Shown here piece by piece: positions 36,513 through 45,220 of a stretch of 64,000 nucleotides of DNA; position 1 is the first letter of the stretch; each line of letters starts with the position of its first letter. The position numbers and the translations under genes were made by a program. Source of the stretch: Poriferisodalis sp965221945 (lineage in GTDB: Bacteria; Actinomycetota; Acidimicrobiia; Acidimicrobiales; Poriferisodalaceae); NCBI RefSeq assembly GCF_965221945.1, contig NZ_OZ244925.1, positions 1,736,001 through 1,800,000 of the forward strand. Reading direction: 5' to 3'. Under the pieces are notes generated by a model that had not been told where the DNA came from, did no database searches, and saw only the letters and a list, made by a program, of their open reading frames with translations.

Positions 36513-37405
36513 TGCTGGCCGTGCGCGACACCGAGGGCGCGAGCCTGGCCGCGCCCGGGCTCGATGCCGGAGCAGTGGCGACGGCCATCGCCCGCTCGTG
36601 GGCTGACGCCGGCCGGGACGTGCTGCTGGTGGACGCGGACGCGCACGGCACCGGCCTCAGTGGACGCATCGGCGTTGCGGCCCGCTTGGCGCTGCAACCC
36701 GCGCAGCGGGGCCTGCCGTCGCTCATCGCCTCGCGCTCATCGCTCAGTGCCGAGATCGTCGTCCGCCATTGCTGGCTGCTGCCGACCGAGGGCGGCGGCT
36801 CGGTGCATCTGCTGGGAGCACCGGCTCATCCCGACGGGGCACGTCGCACGGCAGGCTGGCTGGCGGACCGCTCCGGGGAGCTGGCGGGGCTGGCAGACCG
36901 TTGGGCGGTCATCGTGTCGATGCCCGGGCCGACGGCACCCTCATATGAGCCGCTGATGCACGCCGCTTCGCAGCGCTTGGTACTGGCCGTAGCACCAGGC
37001 ACCGCCCCTCCGGGCGGGCTTCGCGCCGTGCTTGCCGCATTCTGGCTGCGCTTCACGCCCGACCCCGAAGTCAGGATGCTCTCCGCTCGGCCCGAAGGGA
37101 CCGGCCCGGAAGGCCTGAGGGCGAATGCGCCGACTGTGGGAACGAGCGCGCCGCTCATCGGCGGCACCAGGCGGGCGCGCCCAGCGGCACTGCTGGGCGC
37201 ACGCCCACGTCACCGCGACCGAGTGCTGCTGGAAGCGCTCACAGGCGTCGCCGAGCGCTTGGGGGCCGCGGCCGATCGCTCTGAGGAACCGGCGAGGCAC
37301 TGGGCCGGCACCAACGGGCTGGCAGCGGAGCGATGCGTCACCACAGATACGGCGGCCGCCGGCAGCCGGACACCGGACAGATCGCCGGCGGGGGCGACCT
37401 CGTGA
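36512..37405 (+). CDS. CpaE/TadZ-like ATPase-fold protein with degenerate P-loop
   Basis: A 297-residue protein in the CpaE/TadZ position between the SAF protein and the CpaF ATPase. The ParA/MinD-like VLLVDADAHGTGLSGRIG is clear, but the stretch where the GKGGVGKT P-loop should be reads TEGASLAAPGLDAGAVATAI and lacks the Walker lysine, so ATP hydrolysis is unlikely. In other Tad systems TadZ places the apparatus at the pole. The ATG at 36512 overlaps the previous stop. The Ala/Arg-rich C-terminus is not conserved. Confidence 0.65.
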   Translation: MLAVRDTEGASLAAPGLDAGAVATAIARSWADAGRDVLLVDADAHGTGLSGRIGVAARLALQPAQRGLPSLIASRSSLSAEIVVRHCWLLPTEGGGSVHLLGAPAHPDGARRTAGWLADRSGELAGLADRWAVIVSMPGPTAPSYEPLMHAASQRLVLAVAPGTAPPGGLRAVLAAFWLRFTPDPEVRMLSARPEGTGPEGLRANAPTVGTSAPLIGGTRRARPAALLGARPRHRDRVLLEALTGVAERLGAAADRSEEPARHWAGTNGLAAERCVTTDTAAAGSRTPDRSPAGATS

Positions 37406-38688
37406 GCCTAGCGGCGTCGATCTGGAGCGAGGTGCTCGCCGAGGTGCAGAGCTACCGGCTGGACGCGACCGAGCCGCTGCCCGCAGTCGCCGACGCGTGC
37501 CGGCAGATCGCGGCAGACATCACCCGAGGGCGCGAGGCGGAGGCGCTGGATGCGCGTGGCGAATCGCTGAGCGACGACGACACATCGTGGCTGGACAGCC
37601 AGCTCGAAGAGCTGCTGGGCACCGGCCCGCTCGAAGGCTTCCTGCGCCGCGACGACGTGGAGAACATCTGGCTGTTCGGCCCGCACCTGGGCGTGCTGGG
37701 CCTGTCCGGAGGCCGCCAAGAAACGATCGCAGAGCCGCCGTTCGCGGACGCCGACGAGATGATCGGGTTCATTGCCCACCTGGCGGTCACCCACGGGCAG
37801 ACCGGGCGGCGCTTCGATGCGTCCGCGCCGCTGCTGGACCTGCGCCTGCGCACCGGAGAGCGGATGTTCGCGGCGATGGAGGTGTGCGGCACCCCGTATC
37901 TCACCGTCAGGTGCCACCGCCACCGGCTGATCCGCCTTGGCGACCTGGCGGCAGGCGGCTCGCTGAGCACAGATGCCGCCGAGTTCCTCGCGGCGGCGGT
38001 GCGGCCCCCTGGCCCGGCCAATGTGCTCATCTGCGGAGCGCTCGGCTCGGGCAAGACCACGCTGCTTCGAGCACTGCTGGGCGAGATCGCACCCCATGAG
38101 GTGGTGTGCACCCTGGAGCAGACCTTCGAGCTGTTCCTCGACGAGACACACCCGTACACGTTCGCAGCCGAGACCCGTGAGCCCAACAGCGACGGCGAAG
38201 GCGAGATCACCATGGAAGAGCTCGCCCGGCGCTCCCTGCGCTCGGGCGCCGACCGCGTGATCGTCGGGGAGCTGCGCGGACCCGAGGCAGCCACGTTCCT
38301 GTCCGCGTGCGGCACCGGCTCGGACGGCTCCATGGCCACCATTCACGCGTCGTCGCCCCGCCAGGCGCTCACGCGTCTCGTGCGCTACTGCATGGGATCG
38401 GGCCTGGCCGGGGCGCAGTCCGCGCTGGTCCAAGAAGCAGCCGACGTGGTCCATCTCGTCGTGCACATGGGCAGCGACCCCCGTACCGGCTTCCGCGGCG
38501 TCCGCCAGATCACCGAGGTGCTCGGCGCTCCCGGCGACCGATTCGAGGCCCACGACATCTACGCGCGGCCTAGGCGCACCGGCCCGCTCGAGCCGGTCGG
38601 CCGTCCCCGCAGCCCCGAGCTCGCCGAGCGCCTCGCCGAGGGCGGCCTCGACGTCACGACGTGGCCCGAGGACGCTGGCCTGCGATGA
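37402..38688 (+). CDS. tadA: Tad pilus secretion ATPase CpaF/TadA
   Basis: This 428-residue ATPase powers assembly of the Flp pilus. Walker A is GALGSGKTTLL, the Asp box region ETREPNSDGEGEITMEEL follows, Walker B is RVIVGELRGPEAATFL and the His box GSMATIHASSPRQAL; all fit the CpaF branch of type II/IV secretion ATPases. The GTG at 37402 overlaps the upstream stop (GTGA), which decides it over 37333. The stop overlaps tadB (ATGA). Confidence 0.92.
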   Translation: MSLAASIWSEVLAEVQSYRLDATEPLPAVADACRQIAADITRGREAEALDARGESLSDDDTSWLDSQLEELLGTGPLEGFLRRDDVENIWLFGPHLGVLGLSGGRQETIAEPPFADADEMIGFIAHLAVTHGQTGRRFDASAPLLDLRLRTGERMFAAMEVCGTPYLTVRCHRHRLIRLGDLAAGGSLSTDAAEFLAAAVRPPGPANVLICGALGSGKTTLLRALLGEIAPHEVVCTLEQTFELFLDETHPYTFAAETREPNSDGEGEITMEELARRSLRSGADRVIVGELRGPEAATFLSACGTGSDGSMATIHASSPRQALTRLVRYCMGSGLAGAQSALVQEAADVVHLVVHMGSDPRTGFRGVRQITEVLGAPGDRFEAHDIYARPRRTGPLEPVGRPRSPELAERLAEGGLDVTTWPEDAGLR

Positions 38689-39440
38689 CAGGCGTCGTGG
38701 GCTTCGGGAGGCTGTGGGTTGTTCAAGCCGTCGCCGCAGCCGGCGGCGTCGGCGGCGGCTTGTGGGCGACCCGGCTGTGGGGCATGGCGGTGCTCGCCGG
38801 GGGCCTGGGGATGCTGCTCCCGCCGTTCGTCGCTGCACCGGCGCGGCGCCGTCGCCAGACCGCCGAGGCGCTGGCATGGCAGACCTGGACACGGCAGATC
38901 GCCGAACTGGCCCGCTCCGGCGCGGGGCTCGGGGACGCGCTGGCGGCCAGCACCGAGCACGCTCCGCCCCAGATCGCCGCCACCGTGAGCCGCGCCGCTC
39001 GAACTGCCCGTCTAACGGGCCTGCGGGCAGCAACCGATGAGCTCGCCGCAGGCGGGAGGGTGTGGGAGCCCGAAGCGGCCGCCGGGCTGCGCATCGCGGC
39101 GTCATCGGGCGGGCCGCTGGCCGGACCGCTCAGCGACCTTGCCGGACGCATCGGCGACATCGTTGCTTTGCACCGCGCACGCACCGAGGCCGTTGTGCAG
39201 CTGTGGACACAGACCATTGCGCTGCTCGCACTGGCCGCGGGCGTCGTGACGCTGATGTACCGCAACAACCCCGCCTACTTCGAGCCCTACCGCACACCCA
39301 CCGGCCAAGCGGTGCTGCTGCTCATCGCCTTCGTGCTCCTCGGTGCCACAGCATTCTTGGTCCGCCATTCGGTCGTCCGTGCCGAGCCGTCGGTGCTTGT
39401 CGCCCCCAAGCGCGCCAGGCGCGCCCCGGATCCGCTGTGA
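38685..39440 (+). CDS. tadB: Tad pilus inner-membrane platform protein TadB
   Basis: A 251-residue membrane protein with two N-terminal helices, a cytoplasmic helical domain (WQTWTRQIAELARSGAGLG) of the T2SSF type and two C-terminal helices. TadB and TadC form the platform on which the CpaF ATPase acts. The ATG at 38685 overlaps the stop of tadA and its own stop overlaps tadC (GTGA), so expression is coupled. Confidence 0.82.
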   Translation: MTGVVGFGRLWVVQAVAAAGGVGGGLWATRLWGMAVLAGGLGMLLPPFVAAPARRRRQTAEALAWQTWTRQIAELARSGAGLGDALAASTEHAPPQIAATVSRAARTARLTGLRAATDELAAGGRVWEPEAAAGLRIAASSGGPLAGPLSDLAGRIGDIVALHRARTEAVVQLWTQTIALLALAAGVVTLMYRNNPAYFEPYRTPTGQAVLLLIAFVLLGATAFLVRHSVVRAEPSVLVAPKRARRAPDPL

Positions 39441-40261
39441 ACGCGACGGTGGCGGCAGTGCTCGGCGGAGCGGCCTTCGCCTGCGGGGCTGCGCTCGTGG
39501 TCGCCGCAGGTGCCGGAAGACCGACGCGGATGTCGCTGCGTGCTGCGACAAGCCACGTGTGGGACTTGCTCCCCGCGCCGAAACCTGGCCGGGCCAGCGA
39601 TCTGCTGCTCGCGGGAGTGACTTATCAGGCGTACTTGACGCAGCGCGTTGCCGGCCTGGTGGGAGGGCTGGCTGCGGGCGCCGTTGCGGCAGCGTGGTGG
39701 ACCAGCACCGCTACCGCGGCGGTCGCCGCTGTGGCGCTGTGCACGCTAGTGGGATGGCTGGTGCCCTACCAAGGGGTCAAAGACGCTGCCAAACGCTCTC
39801 GCGTCGAGCTCGACCAAGTCGTCCGGCTGTGGATCGTGCTTGCTGCGCAGCAAGTCGCTGCCGGCGCCGAGCCAGCCAACGCGATGCTGATCGCCGCTCA
39901 GGCCGGTAGGCGTCCCACTTGGCGGCTGTTGCATCGGCACCTTGTGGGCGCGCAGAACGAGCGCCGGCCGGCATCGGATGGCTTGAGCGAACTCGTCGAG
40001 CGCTACGGGCTGGTGAGTCTTACCCAGGCGGTCGGCGCGTTCGGGCTTGCTGCCCGCCGCGGCACCCGCATGGCGGACGCCGTCCTAGCCGCTGCCGACA
40101 ACCTGTGGCGCGACACCATGCAGCGCGAACGCGAAGCCGCCGAGCGGCGCAACCAGATCATCGTCCTGCCGGCCACGGCCGTCGCGTTGGCGCTCGCGGC
40201 GATCCTCATCTATCCCCCGTTCGTGTCGCTCACCGGCGGCATCGTCGCGAACGCTCCCTGA
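39437..40261 (+). CDS. tadC: Tad pilus inner-membrane platform protein TadC
   Basis: 274 residues with helices at the N-terminus and around residues 75-110, a cytoplasmic T2SSF domain (VRLWIVLAAQQVAAGAEPAN, GAFGLAARRGTRMADAVLAA) and a final helix. It is the partner of TadB. The GTG at 39437 overlaps the tadB stop. The far longer open frame upstream (from 39062) only overlaps tadB. Confidence 0.82.
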   Translation: MNATVAAVLGGAAFACGAALVVAAGAGRPTRMSLRAATSHVWDLLPAPKPGRASDLLLAGVTYQAYLTQRVAGLVGGLAAGAVAAAWWTSTATAAVAAVALCTLVGWLVPYQGVKDAAKRSRVELDQVVRLWIVLAAQQVAAGAEPANAMLIAAQAGRRPTWRLLHRHLVGAQNERRPASDGLSELVERYGLVSLTQAVGAFGLAARRGTRMADAVLAAADNLWRDTMQREREAAERRNQIIVLPATAVALALAAILIYPPFVSLTGGIVANAP

Positions 40262-40264
40262 CCG

Positions 40265-40858
40265 ATGGTGCCGCTCACCGAACGCCCGAGTGCGCAACAG
40301 ACCGAGCGCTCGGGTGCACCTCGGACTGCTGCTAGCCGTGACATGGCAGGGCTCGCGACGCTGGAGTGGCTGCTCGTCATTGCGGCCGCGGGCGGATTCG
40401 CCGCGGCGATGGCCGTCGGATTCCAAAACCTCATCGACGACGCCAGCTACGTGAATCGAGACGCCGACACCAGGCTCATCAATGCAGGCGTCGCAGCGGC
40501 CCGCATCTCCGGCAATGCGGCGGCCCAACTGATCGCGCTGGAAACCTCAGACGGCGATGCTGAACGTTCGGCTTCCGCGACCGCAGCGCTGGTCGCGCTC
40601 GAACGGCAATGCGAAGCCCTCGAATCTGCCTACGCCGACGCGATCAGCGACGCCGAATGGACTTGGCTGAAGGTGCCCGTCGAGATCCCTGCTCCGGTCC
40701 AGACTGCAGTGCCGGTCACCGAGCCGTCGCCGACCACTGCGGTCGTCGTCACCACTCAGTCCCCCCAAACGCCCCACACGACGCCTGCTGCGGACGGCGA
40801 AGACCCGACGCACACTTCCGGGCGCTGGGTGTGCCAGATCCGCCATCGAGCACCATGA
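40265..40858 (+). CDS. Flp-type prepilin-like protein
   Basis: A basic leader of 29 residues ends DMAG, followed by LATLEWLLVIAAAGGFAAAM, the class III prepilin pattern (cleavage after Gly, Glu at +5, hydrophobic helix). At 197 residues it is much longer than a typical Flp pilin (about 50-60), with a Thr/Pro-rich tail (EPSPTTAVVVTTQSPQTP) and a late Cys. It may be a minor pilin or pseudopilin. It begins 3 bp after the tadC stop. Confidence 0.7.
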   Translation: MVPLTERPSAQQTERSGAPRTAASRDMAGLATLEWLLVIAAAGGFAAAMAVGFQNLIDDASYVNRDADTRLINAGVAAARISGNAAAQLIALETSDGDAERSASATAALVALERQCEALESAYADAISDAEWTWLKVPVEIPAPVQTAVPVTEPSPTTAVVVTTQSPQTPHTTPAADGEDPTHTSGRWVCQIRHRAP

Positions 40859-40865
40859 CCGTGGC

Positions 40866-41471
40866 TCAGCACTCAGGCAGATCGGCGGGCACCGACGGCA
40901 GGCCGCCGTCGTCAACACCGATCGACTCGGAGGCCGCCGGCGGCACCAGCACGGCTGGGCCGGCTGCTGCGGCATGGACCCGATCCAGCCGACCCGGCCA
41001 CAGGGCGCTGAACGGCCCGAACACATCGCCCGACACCGTCACGCGAACCCAGCCCGGCTCGCCCGGACCCGGCCGCAGAACCGAGCGGGCGCCGCTATGG
41101 CACCAATCGCTGCGAACCGTCACCGCACCCGGTGTCCACCAGCGCCACCCTCCGGCGCTGCCCGACGCCGCCTGCGCGACTGCGTCGTGGGCGGCCGCCG
41201 ACATCACGGCCGCACGCGGGTGCGGCTCGCTGCCGGTGTGCAGGCTGCCGTCGTCGGCGTACGCCAAGCCCGCATCGCCGACCGCCTCCCAGACCGCGCG
41301 CAGGCCCTCCGAGGCCGCTGCGTCGGCCTGCGCCCGCGCGCCGGCAACCAAGAACGCTTGTGCCGCGAGGAGCAACAGGAGCACGACAATCCCCGGCCAC
41401 AGAATCAGCAGCGGCAGGACCTCGCCGCGCTCATCGCTGCGGGCGTCAGGAGACTGCCGGTGAGCGCACAC
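40866..41471 (-). CDS. TadE-like membrane protein, antisense within the tad cluster
   Basis: The minus frame shows the TadE pattern: ERGEVLPLLILWPGIVVLLL, one long N-terminal helix, then AFLVAGARAQADAAASEGLR, and a globular part with the pair WRWWTPGAVTVR and WVRVTVSGDVFGPF. The plus-strand frame here is low in recognisable sequence. The start GTG at 41471 overlaps by 12 bp the 5' end of the plus-strand TadE-like gene, so both are read outward from the same short region. Open frame upstream to 42545 is antisense noise. TadE-like pseudopilins take part in pilus assembly. Confidence 0.65.
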   Translation of the reverse strand: MCAHRQSPDARSDERGEVLPLLILWPGIVVLLLLLAAQAFLVAGARAQADAAASEGLRAVWEAVGDAGLAYADDGSLHTGSEPHPRAAVMSAAAHDAVAQAASGSAGGWRWWTPGAVTVRSDWCHSGARSVLRPGPGEPGWVRVTVSGDVFGPFSALWPGRLDRVHAAAAGPAVLVPPAASESIGVDDGGLPSVPADLPEC

Positions 41472-42209
41472 GCCCGGCGGGCGACGCAGACGAGGCGCAG
41501 CCGCGACGAGGCGGGAGGCGCCGTGACCCTGCTGGTGATGCTGATGGTGCCGGTCTGCGTGTTCGCAGCCGTGGTGGCTGCGGCCGTACCGCGACGGCTC
41601 GCAGCTGAATCCGCAGCTGATGCCGCTGCCGAGAACCTTGCATCGCTTGCCGTCGCATGGCGCGACGCCCAAGGCCGCGACCACGGGCCTGTCGGCTGGT
41701 TCTTCCCTGACTGTGCCCCCTTGGACCATGACACCGGGGACGGCGATCTCGCGGCGCTGGGACACAAACTCCAGCACGCCTGCGAAACGCTCACGGAGTC
41801 TCTGCTCACTGGTCTGTCGGGGAGCGGTCTCGATGGGATGACCGTCGCGGGCTTCTACAGCAGCGCGTATGCCGCATCTGCGCATGCGACGACCCCCAAC
41901 GGCGACCACCCTGCCAGTCTGCCGTGTCACGCGGGAGGTCGAGCCGTCGTCGCCGATGCCGCCCACCTCGGGCTCACCGCTGACTGGGCGACAACCGATT
42001 GGGCCGCGTCGCAGGTGTGGCCACGCGGGCTTCCGATCAGCGCAGAGGCCATCGGGACGCTTCCCCTGCCCGCCGCCGCCGAAGCAACCCCACAGCCGGC
42101 CTGCGGGGACCTGCTCGACCTCGCGCCGCTCGATGCCCGCCCCGGAAACGACAACGCGGCGCGGATCTTTGCCGAATCGCTGCCCACGCGTACGGCGTTC
42201 GGCGGCTGA
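41460..42209 (+). CDS. TadE/TadG-like protein
   Basis: 249 residues: basic start, then DEAGGAVTLLVMLMVPVCVF and AAESAADAAAENLASLAV, the usual single helix and Ala-rich stalk of TadE/TadG proteins, followed by an extracellular domain with several Cys (FPDCAPL, HACETL, LPCHAGG, QPACGDLL). The GTG at 41460 is chosen because the preceding in-frame sequence is the antisense of the minus-strand gene. The next gene starts 8 bp after its stop. Confidence 0.65.
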   Translation: MSAHARRATQTRRSRDEAGGAVTLLVMLMVPVCVFAAVVAAAVPRRLAAESAADAAAENLASLAVAWRDAQGRDHGPVGWFFPDCAPLDHDTGDGDLAALGHKLQHACETLTESLLTGLSGSGLDGMTVAGFYSSAYAASAHATTPNGDHPASLPCHAGGRAVVADAAHLGLTADWATTDWAASQVWPRGLPISAEAIGTLPLPAAAEATPQPACGDLLDLAPLDARPGNDNAARIFAESLPTRTAFGG

Positions 42210-42216
42210 GCACCCG

Positions 42217-42885
42217 ATGCGCTTCGTGACACCGATCCGGCCCCAGCGAAGACGCCTGCTGTGCAGTGCTGGGTCCAAGCCAATCCGGCCACGCCGAACG
42301 AGTCGAGGCGAACACGGCTCGTCATCGTCGCTGGAGCTGATGGCGCTCACGCCGATGCTCGCCCTGGGGGTGCTATTCATCCTGTGGGCGGGGCGCGGCG
42401 CCCGTGCCGAACTCGTCACGAGCCTCGCGGCGCAAGAGGCCGCCGTGGCCGCCGCGCTTTGCTGTAACGACGATCCCCCGAATGGACCCGCCGACGGCGG
42501 CGAGCCGAACGAGGGCACCAGCAGCGAGCCGCGCCGCGAACTCATTGCCGAAGCCGTGCTCGGCGCCCGGCCCGGTCTCGACTACCTCTGCCTGGACGGT
42601 CCCCGGCCCGCACCTGGTCGCGCCGGATTTGTCACCGAAGCCACCGCCGACCTCGCCGGCCAGCAATCAGCAGCCGGCGTGACCCGGCGAGTGCTGGTCG
42701 TCGCCACCCATGTCACCTGCGAGACCGACGGCGCCACAGCCCCTGTCCGCGGGCTGTTCGGCACCCGCACACTGCACGGGCACGGTGCCCATGTCGCAGT
42801 GTTCACGCAGGCACCCAATCCCGACGGCAAGGCACCCGACGACCCCAAGAGCGGCACACCAGACGACGAGAGCGAGACACCGTGA
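42217..42885 (+). CDS. TadE-like protein
   Basis: 222 residues with the pattern SSLELMALTPMLALGVLFIL, Glu in the TadE position and one helix, then AELVTSLAAQEAAVAAALCC. The rest is a small extracellular domain (TRRVLVVATHVTCETDG) with a charged, Asp/Pro-rich tail. It is the third TadE-type protein of the cluster. Its stop overlaps the TadV start by the usual 4 bp. Confidence 0.6.
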   Translation: MRFVTPIRPQRRRLLCSAGSKPIRPRRTSRGEHGSSSSLELMALTPMLALGVLFILWAGRGARAELVTSLAAQEAAVAAALCCNDDPPNGPADGGEPNEGTSSEPRRELIAEAVLGARPGLDYLCLDGPRPAPGRAGFVTEATADLAGQQSAAGVTRRVLVVATHVTCETDGATAPVRGLFGTRTLHGHGAHVAVFTQAPNPDGKAPDDPKSGTPDDESETP

Positions 42886-43367
42886 GCGCCGGGATCGGGA
42901 TCTGGGCGGCCACCGGGGCGTGGTCACTGCTCGCCGCGCATGCAACGTGGACAGACCTGCGAAGCGCCATCATCAGCCGGCGAGCCTGCTGGGCCGCTGG
43001 CATCGCTATCGCCTCGCTGCTCGGGTGCTCGGCCATTGCACTCGGCGAGCCCAGCCGATGCACGCGCATACTCGCCAGCACGGCCGCCATTGCCGCAGTC
43101 ACTGAGATCGCCTACCGCATCCGCCCGGACGCAATCGGCTATGGCGACATCCGGCTCATCATCGTCAACAGCCTGCTGCTGAGTTGGTGGGGGCCCGCAT
43201 GGCCCTGGTGGGCGCTGGCGGCCGGTGCTGTCGCCGCATGGCCCCGCGCGTTCATGGTGACGCTGCGCAAAGGGCGCGGCGCAACAGTCCGCTGCGCGCC
43301 GGCGCTTGCACTGGGAACCGCACTCACCCTGGGAACACGCCTGGCCACGGTCGGACCTATCCCATGA
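42882..43367 (+). CDS. tadV: Prepilin peptidase TadV/CpaA (A24 family)
   Basis: TadV cleaves the leader of the Flp prepilins. The first catalytic Asp lies in ATWTDLRSAIISRRACWAAG and the second in IGYGDIRLI, a good match to the GxGD motif of A24 aspartic peptidases. At 161 residues it lacks the N-terminal methylase domain, as in CpaA/TadV. About five membrane helices are visible. The ATGA overlap at its 3' end links it with the pilin. Confidence 0.82.
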   Translation: MSAGIGIWAATGAWSLLAAHATWTDLRSAIISRRACWAAGIAIASLLGCSAIALGEPSRCTRILASTAAIAAVTEIAYRIRPDAIGYGDIRLIIVNSLLLSWWGPAWPWWALAAGAVAAWPRAFMVTLRKGRGATVRCAPALALGTALTLGTRLATVGPIP

Positions 43368-43399
43368 CACTCGCACAACCCAACCAAAGGAATGCCCCC

Positions 43400-43846
43400 A
43401 TGACCCACAGCACCACCCGCCGAAACGATGCCGGCCTCACCACCCTGGAATGGCTGCTCATCGTGGCCGCCGTCGCCGGACTCGCCGCGCTTGCCGTTGT
43501 GCTCGTCCAGAACGTGGTGGACGACACCGCCGAACAGCTCGGCGGCAGCAGTGCACGCGCAACTGCCGCCAACGTCGCAGCCGACACCGTCATCCGCGAA
43601 GCCCGCACCGCATCGCCCGACGACGCCCGCTACAACACCTGGCAGCGGTGGGAGCTCTACTTCACCGCCCGCTGCGAACGCCTCGAGATCCTCTACAGCG
43701 ACACCAGCCTCGACGTGGAGGCCGTCTTCGTGAGACCCACCGGCGCCACCGGCGCTACGCCTCCCACCGTCGGCGAGCTCAACAAAGCCGACACAGACGT
43801 ACCAGGCACCGGCAAGCCCCAAGCCATCTGCCGACGCAAACCCTGA
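43400..43846 (+). CDS. Flp-type prepilin-like protein
   Basis: 148 residues: leader ending RRNDAG, then LTTLEWLLIVAAVAGLAALA, the prepilin cleavage and helix motif with Glu at +5, and QNVVDDTAEQLGG. The rest is a soluble domain with two Cys. The ATG at 43400 has AAAGGA at 43386-43391; an ATG at 43364 that overlaps the tadV stop is a possible alternative and would lengthen the leader by 12 residues. Similar in plan to the 40.3-kb protein and to the antisense one at 43.9 kb. Confidence 0.72.
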   Translation: MTHSTTRRNDAGLTTLEWLLIVAAVAGLAALAVVLVQNVVDDTAEQLGGSSARATAANVAADTVIREARTASPDDARYNTWQRWELYFTARCERLEILYSDTSLDVEAVFVRPTGATGATPPTVGELNKADTDVPGTGKPQAICRRKP

Positions 43847-43853
43847 TCCCACA

Positions 43854-44342
43854 TCACTCGTTCTGACGCTCGCCAGTCGCGGGCGGTGCGGGCTCAACGG
43901 GGGCCGTCTCGAACGGGCGGAAACGCTCGCGTTCACCCCGAACGTTCTGCAGGCTGCACACCGGCAGCTTGTGCACCTCGAACCAGCCGCCCCCCGCATC
44001 GAGCACACCCGGCTTCCAGAACGGCAGCGCCTCCGTGTCAGCAAAAGTGATCCCCAAACGGGCGCAGCGCTCGCCGTAGCGCCGATTCAGCACATCGGCC
44101 TCAAACTGGTCCGCCGGGTGATGGGCTCGCCATTCCCGCGTGACCGAGTCCGCCGCGACACGCGCCGCCCGGAAACGGGCACTGAAACTCCCCGCATCCA
44201 GACCCACGTCACGCACCACCGACTGCACCGCCACCACCGCCATAGCCGCCAAGGCAGCCGATGCCGCGGCCACCAGCAGCCACTCCAACGACGACAAGCC
44301 CGTCTTGCCACGAACCCGGAACCGCGCAACACCAAGCACCAT
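43854..44342 (-). CDS. Prepilin-like protein, convergent to the tad cluster
   Basis: 162 residues with leader MVLGVARFRVRGKTG and then LSSLEWLLVAAASAALAAMA, again the class III prepilin pattern. The soluble part (FRAARVAADSVTREWRAHHP, RYGERCARLGITFADTEAL) resembles the protein at 43400, including the REW/REA region and a Cys about 40 residues later, so the two are probably diverged paralogs facing each other, 7 bp between stops. The ATG at 44342 is chosen; longer starts exist. Confidence 0.65.
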   Translation of the reverse strand: MVLGVARFRVRGKTGLSSLEWLLVAAASAALAAMAVVAVQSVVRDVGLDAGSFSARFRAARVAADSVTREWRAHHPADQFEADVLNRRYGERCARLGITFADTEALPFWKPGVLDAGGGWFEVHKLPVCSLQNVRGERERFRPFETAPVEPAPPATGERQNE

Positions 44343-44498
44343 TGAGACAGTACGGCCCCCCGGACGCTCCCCCGTGTGCGCTGACGAATCCGGCACCAAT
44401 GAGAGCGCTCAAGACTCGGCCGTTCTTCGCAACCACGCAGTGAGGGCGTCGGTGCTCTCACAACGTCGTATCGACGTCACTTCGCCTAGCGTTCGCTC

Positions 44499-45215
44499 AT
44501 GGCTCGAGTTGATCCTTCAGTGCTGGAGATGCCGGCCGATGCCGGCCCCGGCACGATGCCGTACTTCTCCCACATCGACACCTGGCTGCGAGCTGAGATC
44601 GACGGTCTCAGCGACTCCCAGCTCGACCTCGACGACCAGTCTCCCGACCGGGAATTGATGTGGTGGTCGATCCGGCGGCAGATCTCGCACGTTGCCTGGG
44701 TGTCGCTGATCTTCTCGAAACGCCGCTGCGGTTCCCTGCTGTGGCCGGATGATGACATCCCAGAGCCGATCGTGTGGTCCGAGCACCACCAGGGCCCCAA
44801 CAACAAGCACGGCCTGCGTCTCGACCCAGCGCTGTTCTGGGACGTGGGTGACCTGCTCGACAAGCTGGATCTCGGCCTGAGTTGGATGCGCCATGTCGTA
44901 GCGGAACACCCCATCGAGACCTTCCGCGAGATGGTCGAATCACGTCACAGCACGCTCTTCTGGGACGACGCCATCACCGTGCTGCCACGGGGTGCCTGGC
45001 ACGACCCTGACGACGAGCGCCTCATCGTGAACACGCTCGAGTGCGCGATCTGGATGCTCTTCTACGAGATGTCCTCGCACATCCGCAGTATTCAGCGCCT
45101 CAAGGAGATCCAGGGACTGCCGGCCGCTGTCGAGATGACGCGCTTCGGCTACCTGCGCCTCCCCCACTATTGGGGTGAGACCGAAGCGCCGGCCCCAAGC
45201 ATCACCAAGCTGTAG
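44499..45215 (+). CDS. DinB-like (YfiT/DUF664-type) protein
   Basis: A 238-residue, mostly helical protein. RELMWWSIRRQISHVAWVSL and LECAIWMLFYEMSSHIRSIQ supply His residues at places where DinB-superfamily four-helix bundles hold a metal, but overall similarity is only suggestive. In actinobacteria such folds include mycothiol-dependent enzymes. The ATG at 44499 follows a TAGCGT box (44487-44492) by 6 nt, a leaderless start. It is probably cotranscribed with the nucleoside hydrolase, 5 bp later. Confidence 0.5.
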   Translation: MARVDPSVLEMPADAGPGTMPYFSHIDTWLRAEIDGLSDSQLDLDDQSPDRELMWWSIRRQISHVAWVSLIFSKRRCGSLLWPDDDIPEPIVWSEHHQGPNNKHGLRLDPALFWDVGDLLDKLDLGLSWMRHVVAEHPIETFREMVESRHSTLFWDDAITVLPRGAWHDPDDERLIVNTLECAIWMLFYEMSSHIRSIQRLKEIQGLPAAVEMTRFGYLRLPHYWGETEAPAPSITKL

Positions 45216-45220
45216 CCGCC

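Noticed and set aside
37408..39105. 565-codon minus-strand open frame
   Set aside because: Antisense of the tadA and tadB genes, which have complete motifs.
41472..42545. Minus-strand open frame continuing upstream of the antisense TadE-like gene
   Set aside because: It is antisense to two good TadE-like genes and its protein is low-complexity Arg/Gly/Ser sequence.
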